Source: Candidatus Pseudobacter hemicellulosilyticus
GTDB taxonomy: Bacteria; Bacteroidota; Bacteroidia; Chitinophagales; Chitinophagaceae
Direction: 5' to 3'
Assembly: GCA_029202545.1 (NCBI GenBank)
Contig: CP119311.1
Span: 3,658,001-3,722,000, forward strand
Length of the DNA stretch: 64,000 bases
Shown here: in pieces, positions 43,643 to 52,290 of the stretch
How positions within the stretch are numbered: position 1 is the first letter of the stretch
Layout of the letters: each line of letters opens with the position of its first letter
Notes under the pieces: generated by a model
What the model saw: only the letters and a program-made list of their open reading frames with translations
Databases searched by the model: none
Told to the model about the DNA's origin: nothing
Program-made: the position numbers and the translations under genes

Positions 43643-44677
43643 CTATAGTAAATTTATTTGCAGGGACACATTAAACCAGTGACCTTCTCTGGTGATCAGC
43701 AGGTTATGTTTGTCCGGATACAATAAATTTAAGCGTCTTTTTACATTCGTCAGCCCGATACCGGAAGTTTTATCTTTTACTTCACCTGACCCTGGCTGAA
43801 AAGTATTGCGGGTGGAAAAGAACAGCGTGTTATTGCTGCAATAAAGGTCAATATAGATCTCGGACTGCGGGCGGTGGCCCAGTCCGTGTTTGAAGGCGTT
43901 TTCAATAAAGGGGATCAGCAGCATGGGCGCTATCTCCAGGTCGGCCGTGGGCTCCTGTAGTTTTACTTCCAATTTTACTTTGGAACCTATTCTTTGTCTT
44001 TGCAGCTCTATATAACTGTACAGGTAGTCCACTTCTTTGGCAATGGCCACTTTGTCGCCATCAGACTCATAGAGGGTATAGCGCATCAGGGAGGACAGCT
44101 TATGGATGGTAGGTTCCAGCTGTTCACTGCCTGCCCGGGCCATGGCCAGCATATTGTTGAGCACGTTGAACATAAAATGCGGGCTGATCTGTGAGCGCAG
44201 AAAGCTCAGCTCGCTCTTGAGGTTCTCTTCCTGTTTTTCGTGCAGGAGCCGGTCGTTCCTGGTTTTATCCACGATGGTCCTGTAAGCGATGCTGGCGGCA
44301 ATGGCCAGTACAAAAGTGGGCAGGTTAAAAGCAATGCCACTCAGCAGGCGCGGGGGACGGTCGGTGATGAGCCAGTCGAACAGCAGGTAATGCCCGCCCA
44401 TGGAAGTAAAGAACAGGATCAGGTAGATGCCGCCCAGCTGCCAGTACTTTTTGGGGTAGAGGAAGCGTTGCGTCAGGAAAAAGGCATTGAGGTAAAAGAT
44501 GATCATCCAGATAACCGTGGTCAGGCTGTTCATATAAATGAAGCGGATGCCCATCGGGTTATCCCGGAACCGGTCGTCATATAACCAGACCAGGAAGGGC
44601 AGTCCGAAGACTGCCGCCCAGCCGGTACAGTGTACCAGTATCTCTTTCCATTTTTTAGGCAATAAATTGTTGGCCAT
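43643..44677 (-). CDS. LytS-type sensor histidine kinase (PF06580)
   Basis: 344 residues. Four hydrophobic segments fill the first ~140 residues, with very short loops, so stimulus is probably sensed in or at the membrane. The His_kinase domain follows: S-Q-I-S-P-H-F-M-F-N-V-L-N with phospho-acceptor His167, then an ATPase domain with P-F-I-E-N-A-F-K-H-G and G-I-G-L-T-N-V-K-R-R-L. It lies between the MacB-type permease and the LytTR regulator. Confidence 0.92.
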   Translation of the reverse strand: MANNLLPKKWKEILVHCTGWAAVFGLPFLVWLYDDRFRDNPMGIRFIYMNSLTTVIWMIIFYLNAFFLTQRFLYPKKYWQLGGIYLILFFTSMGGHYLLFDWLITDRPPRLLSGIAFNLPTFVLAIAASIAYRTIVDKTRNDRLLHEKQEENLKSELSFLRSQISPHFMFNVLNNMLAMARAGSEQLEPTIHKLSSLMRYTLYESDGDKVAIAKEVDYLYSYIELQRQRIGSKVKLEVKLQEPTADLEIAPMLLIPFIENAFKHGLGHRPQSEIYIDLYCSNNTLFFSTRNTFQPGSGEVKDKTSGIGLTNVKRRLNLLYPDKHNLLITREGHWFNVSLQINLL

Positions 44678-44707
44678 GCTGATTTGCTTTCCTGTTAAAG
44701 GATCTGT

Positions 44708-45934
44708 TTACTCGTAACGCAGGGCTTCAATAGGATCCAGACGGGAGGCGTTCCTGGCGGGATAATACCCGAAGAATACACCGGTAAAGGCACAGACCAG
44801 GAATGAGAGAATGATGGAACTCTCTGATACCAGGGTGGGCCATCCCAGGGTCAGGCTGACCACTTTGGCCGAGGCAAGCCCCAGCGCCACGCCGATCAGG
44901 CCGCCCGTCAGGCTGATAAAGATAGCTTCCACCAGGAATTGCAGCAAAATATCTATGCCGCGGGCGCCGATGGACATCCGCAGGCCAATTTCTTTGGTGC
45001 GTTCCGTAACGGAAACATACATAATGTTCATGATGCCAATACCGCCTACTACCAGCGAGATACCGGCAATAGCAGCCAGCAATACGGTCAGCAGCTCACT
45101 GGTAGAGCTGATAGTGCTGATCAGTTCCGCCTGCGCCCGCACGGTGAAATCATCCTGGGCATCCTCTTTCAGTTTATGTTGCGCCCGCAGGATGCTGGTG
45201 ATCTCGGTCACTGCCGCATCGGAGCTTTCCTCGCTTTCGGCGGAAGCGTAAATGCTCTGGATATAATCAATGGCCAGTATTCTTTTCTGGATGGTGGAAT
45301 AGGGCGCCAGGATGAGGTCGTCCTGGTCCTGTCCGAAGGTGTTCTCGCCTTTTTCTTCCAGCACGCCGATCACTTTGAAGGGTGTTTTACCAAAGCGGAT
45401 GGTCTTGCCGATAGGGTCTTCACCGGAGGGGAAGATATTCTCCACGATGGTTTGTCCAATCAGGCAGACCTTGGCCAGCGAGCGTACATCTTCATCGGTG
45501 AAATTGGCGCCGCTTTTTATTTTCCACTGGCGGATATTGAGGAAGCCGGGGCTTACGCCCTGGATCTGGGAGGGCCAGTTGAGGGCGGCGTTGATCACCT
45601 GGCCGCTGCTGGTAACAGCGGGTGATACATCCGTTACATACTGCGCCTGTTTTTCGATGGCTTTGGCATCGGCCTCTTTGAGGGTCTGCAGGCCGCTGGC
45701 GCCCAGTCTGGCGCCGCCGCCTACGGTCTCATTGCTGCTGGGCCGGATATTGATCATATTGGAGCCCATGGAGCCGAGCTGGTCGCGGATACTCTGTTTG
45801 GAGCCCTGACCAATGGCCACCATCGTGATCACGGATCCTACGCCGATGATGATGCCCAGCATGGTCAGGAAGGCCCTGAGCTTATTGCGTAAAAGGGCTT
45901 TCCACGCTATCCGGAAAAGATTGATGACATTCAT
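44708..45934 (-). CDS. MacB/FtsX-type ABC transporter permease
   Basis: 408 residues. An N-terminal TM helix (F-L-T-M-L-G-I-I-I-G-V-G-S-V) is followed by a ~210-residue MacB_PCD periplasmic domain and three C-terminal TM helices of the FtsX domain (G-G-I-G-I-M-N-I-M-Y-V-S-V-T-E-R-T-K-E-I-G motif). This is the four-TM layout of MacB-like mechanotransmission exporters, here without a fused ATPase, which is the next gene upstream. With the HlyD-type adaptor and TolC it should form a tripartite exporter of peptides or drugs. Confidence 0.92.
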   Translation of the reverse strand: MNVINLFRIAWKALLRNKLRAFLTMLGIIIGVGSVITMVAIGQGSKQSIRDQLGSMGSNMINIRPSSNETVGGGARLGASGLQTLKEADAKAIEKQAQYVTDVSPAVTSSGQVINAALNWPSQIQGVSPGFLNIRQWKIKSGANFTDEDVRSLAKVCLIGQTIVENIFPSGEDPIGKTIRFGKTPFKVIGVLEEKGENTFGQDQDDLILAPYSTIQKRILAIDYIQSIYASAESEESSDAAVTEITSILRAQHKLKEDAQDDFTVRAQAELISTISSTSELLTVLLAAIAGISLVVGGIGIMNIMYVSVTERTKEIGLRMSIGARGIDILLQFLVEAIFISLTGGLIGVALGLASAKVVSLTLGWPTLVSESSIILSFLVCAFTGVFFGYYPARNASRLDPIEALRYE

Positions 45935-45945
45935 GGTTCAATAGT

Positions 45946-46695
45946 TTAATAATCGTCCTGCATGGGTAAGGCGGCCAGCATTTCCCGGGCGGAACGTACA
46001 TTGTCGTTTTTGGTGTCCTTCACTACACGACCGTCTTTCAGCAACACCGTACGGGAGCTGAAGGCGGCGATATCCGGTTCGTGGGTGACAAAGACGATGG
46101 TCTTGCCCTGTTCCTGGTTGAAGTCCTGCAGCAGGGCCATGATCTCGTAAGAGGTGCGGGTGTCCAGGTTGCCGGTAGCCTCATCGGCCAGGATCATCAC
46201 CGGCTCATTTACCAGGGCGCGGGCAATAGCTACGCGCTGCTGCTGACCACCCGAAAGCTGGTTGGGCAGGTGATGCAGGCGGTCGCCCAGCTTCACCGCC
46301 TCCAAAGCCCTGATGGCCCGGGCCTCCCGTTCCTTACTGCTGATGCTGCTGTTATACAGCAACGGCAGTTCCACATTTTCCAATGCCGAGGTCCGTGCCA
46401 AAAGGTTGTATGACTGAAACACGAAACCGATCTTGCGGTTGCGGATAGTGGCCAGCTCATTGCGCGACTGCATGCTGATGTTGATGGCATCCAGCAGGAA
46501 ATCGCCTTCACTGGGCTTGTCCAGGCAACCGAGGATATTCAGCAGGGTGGTCTTACCGGACCCGCTGCTGCCCATGATGGTCACAAATTCTCCGGGCTCC
46601 ACTTTGAAGGTGACGCCCTTGAGGGCGCGCACCGTTTCACTCCCCATCCTGAATTCGCGCTTCAGGTTATGTATATCTAAAATTGGGTTAGCCAT
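45946..46695 (-). CDS. MacB/LolD-type ABC transporter ATPase
   Basis: About 249 residues. Walker A G-S-S-G-S-G-K-T-T, Q-loop F-V-F-Q-S-Y-N-L, signature L-S-G-G-Q-Q-Q-R-V-A-I-A-R-A-L, Walker B I-L-A-D-E-A-T-G-N-L-D, and T-H-E-P. Start codons at 46701 and 46695 (M-I-M-A-N) are both possible; the second gives the usual family beginning. Its stop lies 11 bases before the permease start. A long inverted repeat occupies the gap upstream, before the adaptor gene's end. Confidence 0.92.
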   Translation of the reverse strand: MANPILDIHNLKREFRMGSETVRALKGVTFKVEPGEFVTIMGSSGSGKTTLLNILGCLDKPSEGDFLLDAINISMQSRNELATIRNRKIGFVFQSYNLLARTSALENVELPLLYNSSISSKEREARAIRALEAVKLGDRLHHLPNQLSGGQQQRVAIARALVNEPVMILADEATGNLDTRTSYEIMALLQDFNQEQGKTIVFVTHEPDIAAFSSRTVLLKDGRVVKDTKNDNVRSAREMLAALPMQDDY

Positions 46696-46717
46696 GATCA
46701 TTGTTTTTTGGTGAACA

Positions 46718-46807
46718 AAGGAAACCGGTAAAGCCCTGCATCCTGTAAACCCCTGTATGTAATCCCTAAAGATGCGCTTGCGCTGAAAAGGGCTTTACGG
46801 TTTCCTT
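46718..46807. repeat. Long inverted repeat between adaptor and ATPase genes
   Basis: Arms 46718-46737 and 46789-46807 pair over 19 bases with one extra G in the left arm. Inside, GCATC (46738-46742) and GATGC (46771-46775) can extend the stem. The structure fills nearly the whole 113-base gap inside the operon, so it would form in the mRNA. No U run follows on the minus strand. Confidence 0.75.
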
Positions 46808-46808
46808 A

Positions 46809-48089
46809 TTAAGGTGGCGGCGGCCCACTGTTCTTCTGGCGGTTATTACCCCCTGGCCTTTTGGGCATAAAGGGGCTGGAACCTGTAGTGGCGGCTGCTT
46901 TATCTTTTTTGTTGACCTGCTCATACCCGGTCACCACCAGGTCTTCCTCTTGGAGGCCGGACAGGATCTCTTTCTGGGTTTCATTGGTCATCCCCGTGGT
47001 CACTCTGCGCATCACCAGGCTGCTGTCCTGTTTCACCCAGACAAAAGCTGTTTTGCCGGCATCCGCTTTGGCGGAATCCACAGCATTACGTTTGGCGGGT
47101 GGTGGTCCCTCGGGTCTGCCGGCGCCGGGCGGGCGAGGGCCTTCCTGGAGAGTATAGGTCTTTGCCAGCAGGGAATCCGGACTGAAGTTGAAGGCGCTGT
47201 TGGAGAGCAGCAGGGCATTCTCCACCTCTTTGGTGTAGATGCTGATGCTGGCCGTCATGCCGGGCTTCAGTTTCTTATCGGCATTGGGGGCGTCAATAAT
47301 AGTAGTATAGGACACCACATTGCTGGAAGTGGTAGGCTGCAGCCGGATCTCTTTCACGGTGCCGTTGAAAACGTCATCCGGGAAGGCGTCCACGGTGAAG
47401 GTTACACGCTGTCCCTGGGCTACATTGCCGATATCCGCTTCATCCACCGAGGCCTGTACCTGCATCTGCGTCAGGTCGCGGGCAATGCTGAACAGGGTAG
47501 GGGTGTTGAAACTGGCGGCCACGGTCTGTCCTTCACTCACGCTGCGGGTCAGTACGGTGCCGTCTATAGGAGAATAGATATCGGTGAAGCTGAGGTTACG
47601 CTGGGCGGACACCAGCTGCGCCGATACGCTGCTGACATTATCGCGGGCGGTATTGTACTGGTAGAGGGCGGTTTCCTGTTCGGCCTTGCTGATAGCGCCT
47701 ACTTTGTACAGCTGCTCCTGCCGCTGGAAATTGCTTTGCTGATAGGTCAGGTTGCTTTTTGCCTGTTCCAGGTTGGCGCTCATCTGCTGTACCTGTGCCT
47801 GGAGCAGGGATTGGTCCAGCTGCGCCAGCAACTGTCCTTTTTTAACCACGCTGTTGAAATCCACCAGCACCCGGTTGATGGTGCCGGATACCTGTGAGCC
47901 TACAGCCACCGTATCCACAGGCTGTATAGTGCCCGTAGCGGTAACGGCCAGCGAGATGGTGCCCATCTCCGGTTTTTCCGTTTTCAGGACCACGGTGGTC
48001 TTTTCTTCCCGGAATTTCCAGTACCAGCCGCTGATGCCGAGGGCTGCTATTACCAGGACGCCTATCAATACTTTCTTGTACTTTTTCAT
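46809..48089 (-). CDS. MacA/HlyD-type periplasmic adaptor (RND/MFP family)
   Basis: 426 residues. An N-terminal membrane anchor (V-L-I-G-V-L-V-I-A-A-L-G-I) is followed by a lipoyl-like half (G-T-I-Q-P-V-D-T-V-A-V-G-S-Q-V-S-G), a coiled-coil hairpin (about 100-180) and beta-barrel/membrane-proximal domains (V-D-E-A-D-I-G; L-K-P-G-M-T-A-S-I-S-I). Two Pro-rich stretches are unusual: an insertion with G-P-R-P-P-G-A-G-R-P-E-G-P-P-P near 310 and a low-complexity Pro/Gly/Asn tail. It bridges the TolC channel and the MacB-type transporter. The TolC gene lies 17 bases upstream. Confidence 0.9.
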   Translation of the reverse strand: MKKYKKVLIGVLVIAALGISGWYWKFREEKTTVVLKTEKPEMGTISLAVTATGTIQPVDTVAVGSQVSGTINRVLVDFNSVVKKGQLLAQLDQSLLQAQVQQMSANLEQAKSNLTYQQSNFQRQEQLYKVGAISKAEQETALYQYNTARDNVSSVSAQLVSAQRNLSFTDIYSPIDGTVLTRSVSEGQTVAASFNTPTLFSIARDLTQMQVQASVDEADIGNVAQGQRVTFTVDAFPDDVFNGTVKEIRLQPTTSSNVVSYTTIIDAPNADKKLKPGMTASISIYTKEVENALLLSNSAFNFSPDSLLAKTYTLQEGPRPPGAGRPEGPPPAKRNAVDSAKADAGKTAFVWVKQDSSLVMRRVTTGMTNETQKEILSGLQEEDLVVTGYEQVNKKDKAAATTGSSPFMPKRPGGNNRQKNSGPPPP

Positions 48090-48106
48090 GATCAGATGAT
48101 TATAGA

Positions 48107-49444
48107 TTACAACGTAACCGGTATGCCTGCATAGAAGTCGTAGATCTTGCTGTACAGGATACTGCTATACCTTGCCTGTATAAATGATTGGGTGGCCTGC
48201 ACATAGAGGGTCTTCTGCTGCATGACCTCTACCATGTTCACAGAGCCGTATTTCAGCTGCTCGTTGGTGATGGCATAACTCTCTTCACTGGTCTTCAGCT
48301 GGGTGGTAGCTGAAACATACTGGGCCTGTGCGTTCTGCCAGTTGGTCCAGGCCTGCTCTACCTGCTGGTTCAGCGTGTTGCGGGTATCCAGCATAGCCAG
48401 CCTGGCCTGTTCTATAGCAATATTGGATTTGTTGATGGCCGTTTTGTTGACCCGCCTGTTATAGATGGGGATGCTGACATTGAGGCCGATGGACTGGTAA
48501 AAGTTATTGTTGAGCTGTTTGAGGTAGGGGTTGGTCTGGTTGTCGGAATAACCAGAGGATAAATTGGCGCCCAGGCTGACCGTAGGTCTGGTGGCGGTCT
48601 TGGCCAGGGCCAGGTTGACCTCGGCCTGTTTGATAGCCAGTTCGCTCAGCTGTACTTCAGGCCGGGTTTGCTGTGCGGCGTCCAGCGCATCTGTCAGGCT
48701 CCGGGTAGAGGGCAGCTGCGCCAGGTCACTGGGAACGCTGACCTCAAATCTGTACTCAGTGGGCAGCAGCAGTAGCTGCTTCAGGGTAAGTACATTCTGA
48801 GCATAGGCATTCCGGGCATTGACAAGATTGTATTCGTCAGAAGCAACCTGGGATTGGAACTGCAAATAATCCTTCTTCGACAGGCTGCCGGCCTCATAGC
48901 GCTGGGTGGCCTGCTTCAACTGTTCTTTGGAAGTGGTCAGCAGATCATCCAGGTACACAATATTCTCCTTAGCCAGCAGTATATTTAAATAGGACTGCGT
49001 AATGCTGAGGGTGATATCATTGGCTGTCTGTGCTACGTTGAGACTGGCTGCTGCCACCGCCAGTTCTTTGCCCTCAATATCTTTTTTCAGGTAGCCGCCA
49101 TTGTACAGGACAATGGAAGAACTGAGGGAATAGTTGTTGGAAAAGCTGGCCTGCGTGGTGAAGCCACCCACTACGGGATCGGCATTGTTGCTGTTCACCA
49201 GGGAGGCGGAGGCAGCGCCGGTCAGGTTGGGCAATTTTGCGGCGCGGGATTGCAGGAGGTCTTCCTGGGCCGACCTGGTACTCAGCCGCTGCGTACTGAC
49301 GGATATATTATGCTGCAGGGCATAGGCGATGCTGTTTTCCAGGGTCCAGCTGGCTGGCAGGGCCGGCGGCAGCGTATCCTGGGCCTGCACTATTGCCGGC
49401 AGCAGGGCGATGGCCATTAGTAATATCTGTATGCTCTTTTTCAT
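48107..49444 (-). CDS. TolC-family outer-membrane channel
   Basis: 445 residues; signal peptide ending Q-A-Q near 22, then two tandem OEP repeats typical of TolC channels, with S-I-A-Y-A-L-Q-H-N and A-L-D-A-A-Q-Q-T-R-P-E-V near the repeat starts and long Ala/Gln-rich helices. First gene of the minus-strand efflux operon (TolC, adaptor, ATPase, permease, LytS, LytTR). It is divergent from norC across 247 bases. Confidence 0.9.
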   Translation of the reverse strand: MKKSIQILLMAIALLPAIVQAQDTLPPALPASWTLENSIAYALQHNISVSTQRLSTRSAQEDLLQSRAAKLPNLTGAASASLVNSNNADPVVGGFTTQASFSNNYSLSSSIVLYNGGYLKKDIEGKELAVAAASLNVAQTANDITLSITQSYLNILLAKENIVYLDDLLTTSKEQLKQATQRYEAGSLSKKDYLQFQSQVASDEYNLVNARNAYAQNVLTLKQLLLLPTEYRFEVSVPSDLAQLPSTRSLTDALDAAQQTRPEVQLSELAIKQAEVNLALAKTATRPTVSLGANLSSGYSDNQTNPYLKQLNNNFYQSIGLNVSIPIYNRRVNKTAINKSNIAIEQARLAMLDTRNTLNQQVEQAWTNWQNAQAQYVSATTQLKTSEESYAITNEQLKYGSVNMVEVMQQKTLYVQATQSFIQARYSSILYSKIYDFYAGIPVTL

Positions 49445-49691
49445 ATCTCCGGTATTAGAACTACTGTAAAACTACCTGAGTATGAAGGGCTCCGGCTGTT
49501 AATTGCGACTAACCCGAAAAAAGCTGCTGTCAAATCCCCATAATCTGCGCGATCATTTTAATGGGTGATATTTGTCATGTTTTGCTATCAGTGGTTGAAC
49601 TACTTTCACGCGATTTTTTAATACTACCCCGCATACCGCCTGCAGAACGAACCACCCGTTCCATCAGCGGCAGGGAATAAATTCCTTACTG
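49445..49691. promoter_or_regulatory. Divergent regulatory region between tolC and norC
   Basis: 247 bases, AT-rich in the right half, no gene. It must contain the efflux operon and norCB promoters. A GATATTTG stretch near 49567 is close to a -7 box on the plus strand. I find no convincing NO-sensor operator by eye. Confidence 0.35.
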
Positions 49692-50093
49692 ATGAAATGG
49701 AAGGTCTGGCTAACGCTTGTCATTCTCTTTTTTCTTTACTCGTCCTTTGTCTATGTGTACAGCGCTTCAGAAAAAGCGCCTGAACTGCCTTCTGCTGAAG
49801 TGAAGGCCGGCTGGAAGGTCTGGCAGCAAAAGAACTGTCATACCTGTCACCAACTGTATGGCCTGGGTGGTTATATGGGCCCCGATCTGACTAATATTGC
49901 CTCTGACAAAAACAAGGGGAACCCGCTTTACCTCAAGGCCTTTATCATGAATGGCACTCCCAGCATGCCCAACCTGCACCTGACAGACGATGAAATTGAC
50001 AAAGTGATCGCCTTTCTGAAATGGGTGGACAAGAGTGGCAAAAGCCAGGTGCCAGACAGCGCTGTTCATTGGACCGGAACCTATGTTTTTTAA
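49692..50093 (+). CDS. norC: NorC-type membrane-anchored cytochrome c
   Basis: 133 residues. One N-terminal TM anchor (about 5-24) is followed by a periplasmic cytochrome c domain with the heme site C-H-T-C-H (Cys49, Cys52, His53), G-G-Y-M-G-P-D-L-T-N, and Met92 in G-T-P-S-M-P-N as the sixth ligand. Size and motifs match the electron-input subunit of cytochrome c-dependent NO reductases. Its TAA overlaps the norB ATG by one base. No norD or norQ gene is adjacent. Confidence 0.9.
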   Translation: MKWKVWLTLVILFFLYSSFVYVYSASEKAPELPSAEVKAGWKVWQQKNCHTCHQLYGLGGYMGPDLTNIASDKNKGNPLYLKAFIMNGTPSMPNLHLTDDEIDKVIAFLKWVDKSGKSQVPDSAVHWTGTYVF

Positions 50094-51397
50094 TGTCGAG
50101 CCTTATGCAGTACACTACACGATTCTTTACCCGTTTCGCGCTTTTATTATTATTGCTTGCCATAGTGGCCGGCGTTGCCGCTTCTTTTGCTTACCTGATC
50201 CCGGGCTGGTTCAATGAGCGGCTGCCCTTCCACAAGCTGCGCCCCGTGCATGCTTCGGCCGCCCTGTTCTGGGTGATCACCGGCGCCGCCGCCTGTGTCA
50301 GCTATTACAGCAAGCGGACCAGCACCGCCTTTATGTGGATCTGGATGACCACCATTGTGGTGATCTTTCTCAATTATATCTTTAATAATTATGGGGGCCG
50401 GGAATACTGGGAATTCCCTGTATGGCTTAACCTGCCCCTGCTGGTAGCCTGGATACTTTTCCTGCTGTCCTTTGTCCGCAGGATCCCGGGCAAGGCGCCC
50501 GTATATGCCTGGATGTGGACCTCCGGCATCCTGTTCTTCCTGGTCACTTTCCTGGAACAGAACCTCTACAATATTCCCTGGTTCCGTGAGTCCTTCCTGC
50601 GGGAAGTGACGGTGCAGTGGAAGGCCAACGGCGCTATGGTAGGGGCCTGGAACCAGATGATCAACGGTGTGTCCGTATTCCTGCTGGTAGCCCTGAGCGG
50701 CAAGCCGGAACTGGGGCAAACCAAAAAAGCCTATTTCCTGTTCTTCCTCGGGCTTTTCAATATGATGTTCAACTGGGGCCACCACGTATACAATGTGCCC
50801 AACAATAACTGGATGCGCCATGTGGCCTATGCGGTCAGTATGACGGAATGGGTGATCATCCTGATCATTATCCGCGATTTCCGCAAGAGCCTGAGCACCG
50901 CCCGCAAATTTGAGAACCTGGTGGTGTACAGGTTCATCAGTTCTGCGGAGATCTGGGTGGCCGCCAACCTGCTGCTGGCCCTGTTCATGAGCATTCCGGC
51001 CATCAACCGCTATACACATGGTACGCATATCACTGTGGCGCATGCCATGGGCACTACCATCGGTATCAATACCATGCTGCTGCTGGCGGGATTTGGCTAT
51101 ATGCTGCGCATTGACAGCGTGGGGGAGGGAACAAAACAACTGATCCGCATCTGTATTACTATCAATAATATCTGCCTGGGTGTATTCTGGCTGGCGCTGA
51201 TTGCGGCGGGCTGGGTGAAAGGCTATTTATCGGTGGGACATCCTGAAACCCTGTTCAGTGATGTAATGGCGGCGGTGAATCCTTACCTGCAGATCTTTAC
51301 CGGGGCCGGCCTGGGCGTGATGATCGCGTTGGCGATCATCACGGTCCTGTACCTGAAGCATTCCGGCCGGCGGGAAATGCCTGCCAGAGAGCTATAA
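50093..51397 (+). CDS. norB: NorB-like NO reductase catalytic subunit with altered active-site ligands
   Basis: About 435 residues, 12 TM helices, heme-copper oxidase superfamily. Low-spin heme ligand His53 (R-P-V-H-A-S), Fe_B ligands His230-His231 (W-G-H-H-V-Y-N-V-P) and high-spin heme ligand His317 are present. Aligned by eye to Pseudomonas NorB with matching 51-residue spacing to His258, the third Fe_B His (His207) is Asn179, Glu211 is Val183, Glu215 is Asn187, and the second low-spin heme His (His349) is Met319. This is therefore not a canonical cNOR; it fits one of the divergent NOR-like lineages known from Bacteroidota. ATG at 50093 overlaps the norC stop; the six final bases overlap the gene on the other strand. 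Confidence 0.85.
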   Translation: MSSLMQYTTRFFTRFALLLLLLAIVAGVAASFAYLIPGWFNERLPFHKLRPVHASAALFWVITGAAACVSYYSKRTSTAFMWIWMTTIVVIFLNYIFNNYGGREYWEFPVWLNLPLLVAWILFLLSFVRRIPGKAPVYAWMWTSGILFFLVTFLEQNLYNIPWFRESFLREVTVQWKANGAMVGAWNQMINGVSVFLLVALSGKPELGQTKKAYFLFFLGLFNMMFNWGHHVYNVPNNNWMRHVAYAVSMTEWVIILIIIRDFRKSLSTARKFENLVVYRFISSAEIWVAANLLLALFMSIPAINRYTHGTHITVAHAMGTTIGINTMLLLAGFGYMLRIDSVGEGTKQLIRICITINNICLGVFWLALIAAGWVKGYLSVGHPETLFSDVMAAVNPYLQIFTGAGLGVMIALAIITVLYLKHSGRREMPAREL

Positions 51398-52072
51398 TTT
51401 TACAGTGGGGTTCTCACTGTATTCTTTCCATAATTCATCTACATTCTTACCTGTCAGCTCGGCCCAGATAGCCGGGCTGTAGGTTTTTGTACGCATGGCG
51501 GCGTCCAGCTTTTTCACAAATCCTTTTTTCTTGGTCTGTTCAATCCAGAGCAGGAAGCGGGCGGTTACGCGGTAAGCGTTCTCATAGGAATGTTCTTTTT
51601 TGAACTCAGGTAAAGACCAGCCGCCGCCTTTATTGTCCACACCGGTGGTATGGCGTACATAGTCGGCAATGCCTTCTGTGATCCAGCCGGGACCAGCGCC
51701 CCAGGGGTAGCTCTGTACAATATGCATGGTCTCATGCGTCACCATATCAATATCGTTGGGATTGCGTTTCAGCCAGGTGGGGCTGTAGGTGATACGGCCG
51801 TTGGCGCATTCTGCTACACCGGTATAGGCGGGATCATAGATAAAGGTCACCCGTTTCAGGGTTTTCTTGTTGTACGCTTTGGCCAGCTTGGGATACACTA
51901 CAAAGAAGGCGTCCACCATGCGTTGTTTGACATTGGGATCCAGGTCGGTGGTCTTGTCAATCACAATAAGCTGGTATCCTTTCTTTGAAAAGCTGTCGGT
52001 ACGGGCGGTTTCCTGTCCCAGTACGGTGGCGCTGGCCAGCAGGCAGCACCAGAGAAATGTTGTTTTCTTCAT
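51392..52072 (-). CDS. Basic secretory protein (BSP) family putative metallopeptidase
   Basis: 226 residues; signal peptide ending L-G-Q near 20. The BSP domain shows H-E-T-M-H (His113, Glu114, His117), followed by I-V-Q-S-Y-P-W-G-A-G-P-G-W-I-T-E-G-I-A-D-Y-V-R, the hallmark of the PF04450 family, first described as plant defence-related secreted proteins. A zinc peptidase activity is inferred from the HExxH motif. It is exported and monocistronic, converging with norB (6-base overlap). I see no functional link to its neighbours. Confidence 0.88.
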   Translation of the reverse strand: MKKTTFLWCCLLASATVLGQETARTDSFSKKGYQLIVIDKTTDLDPNVKQRMVDAFFVVYPKLAKAYNKKTLKRVTFIYDPAYTGVAECANGRITYSPTWLKRNPNDIDMVTHETMHIVQSYPWGAGPGWITEGIADYVRHTTGVDNKGGGWSLPEFKKEHSYENAYRVTARFLLWIEQTKKKGFVKKLDAAMRTKTYSPAIWAELTGKNVDELWKEYSENPTVKL

Positions 52073-52290
52073 ATTACTTTTAGGTAGTTGATGTTGGGGT
52101 CAACAATAACGGTAAAAGTAATAACACAGCGGATTGGAGCTTGTCAACAGATTCAAAACAGATTGTTAACAGAAAATAAAGGCCGGCAGCTGCTTCCAGG
52201 CCCCTCATTTCCAAAGCTTTCCCAAACTGATAAAAGAATTTCCCGATTCCTATCTATATTGTATACGGCTCTGGCTAAAATTGCAGCACA

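Noticed and set aside
46950..47897. 315-codon plus-strand frame opposite the MacA-type adaptor
   Set aside because: Gly/His/Gln-rich shadow of the adaptor gene, no start signal or domain.
50150..51139. 329-codon minus-strand frame opposite norB
   Set aside because: His/Gln/Gly-rich antisense shadow of a membrane protein; the plus strand is certain.
51402..51420. ACAGTG/CACTGT hairpin between norB and the BSP gene as terminator
   Set aside because: Only 6 bp, lies in the BSP coding end and has no T run on either strand.
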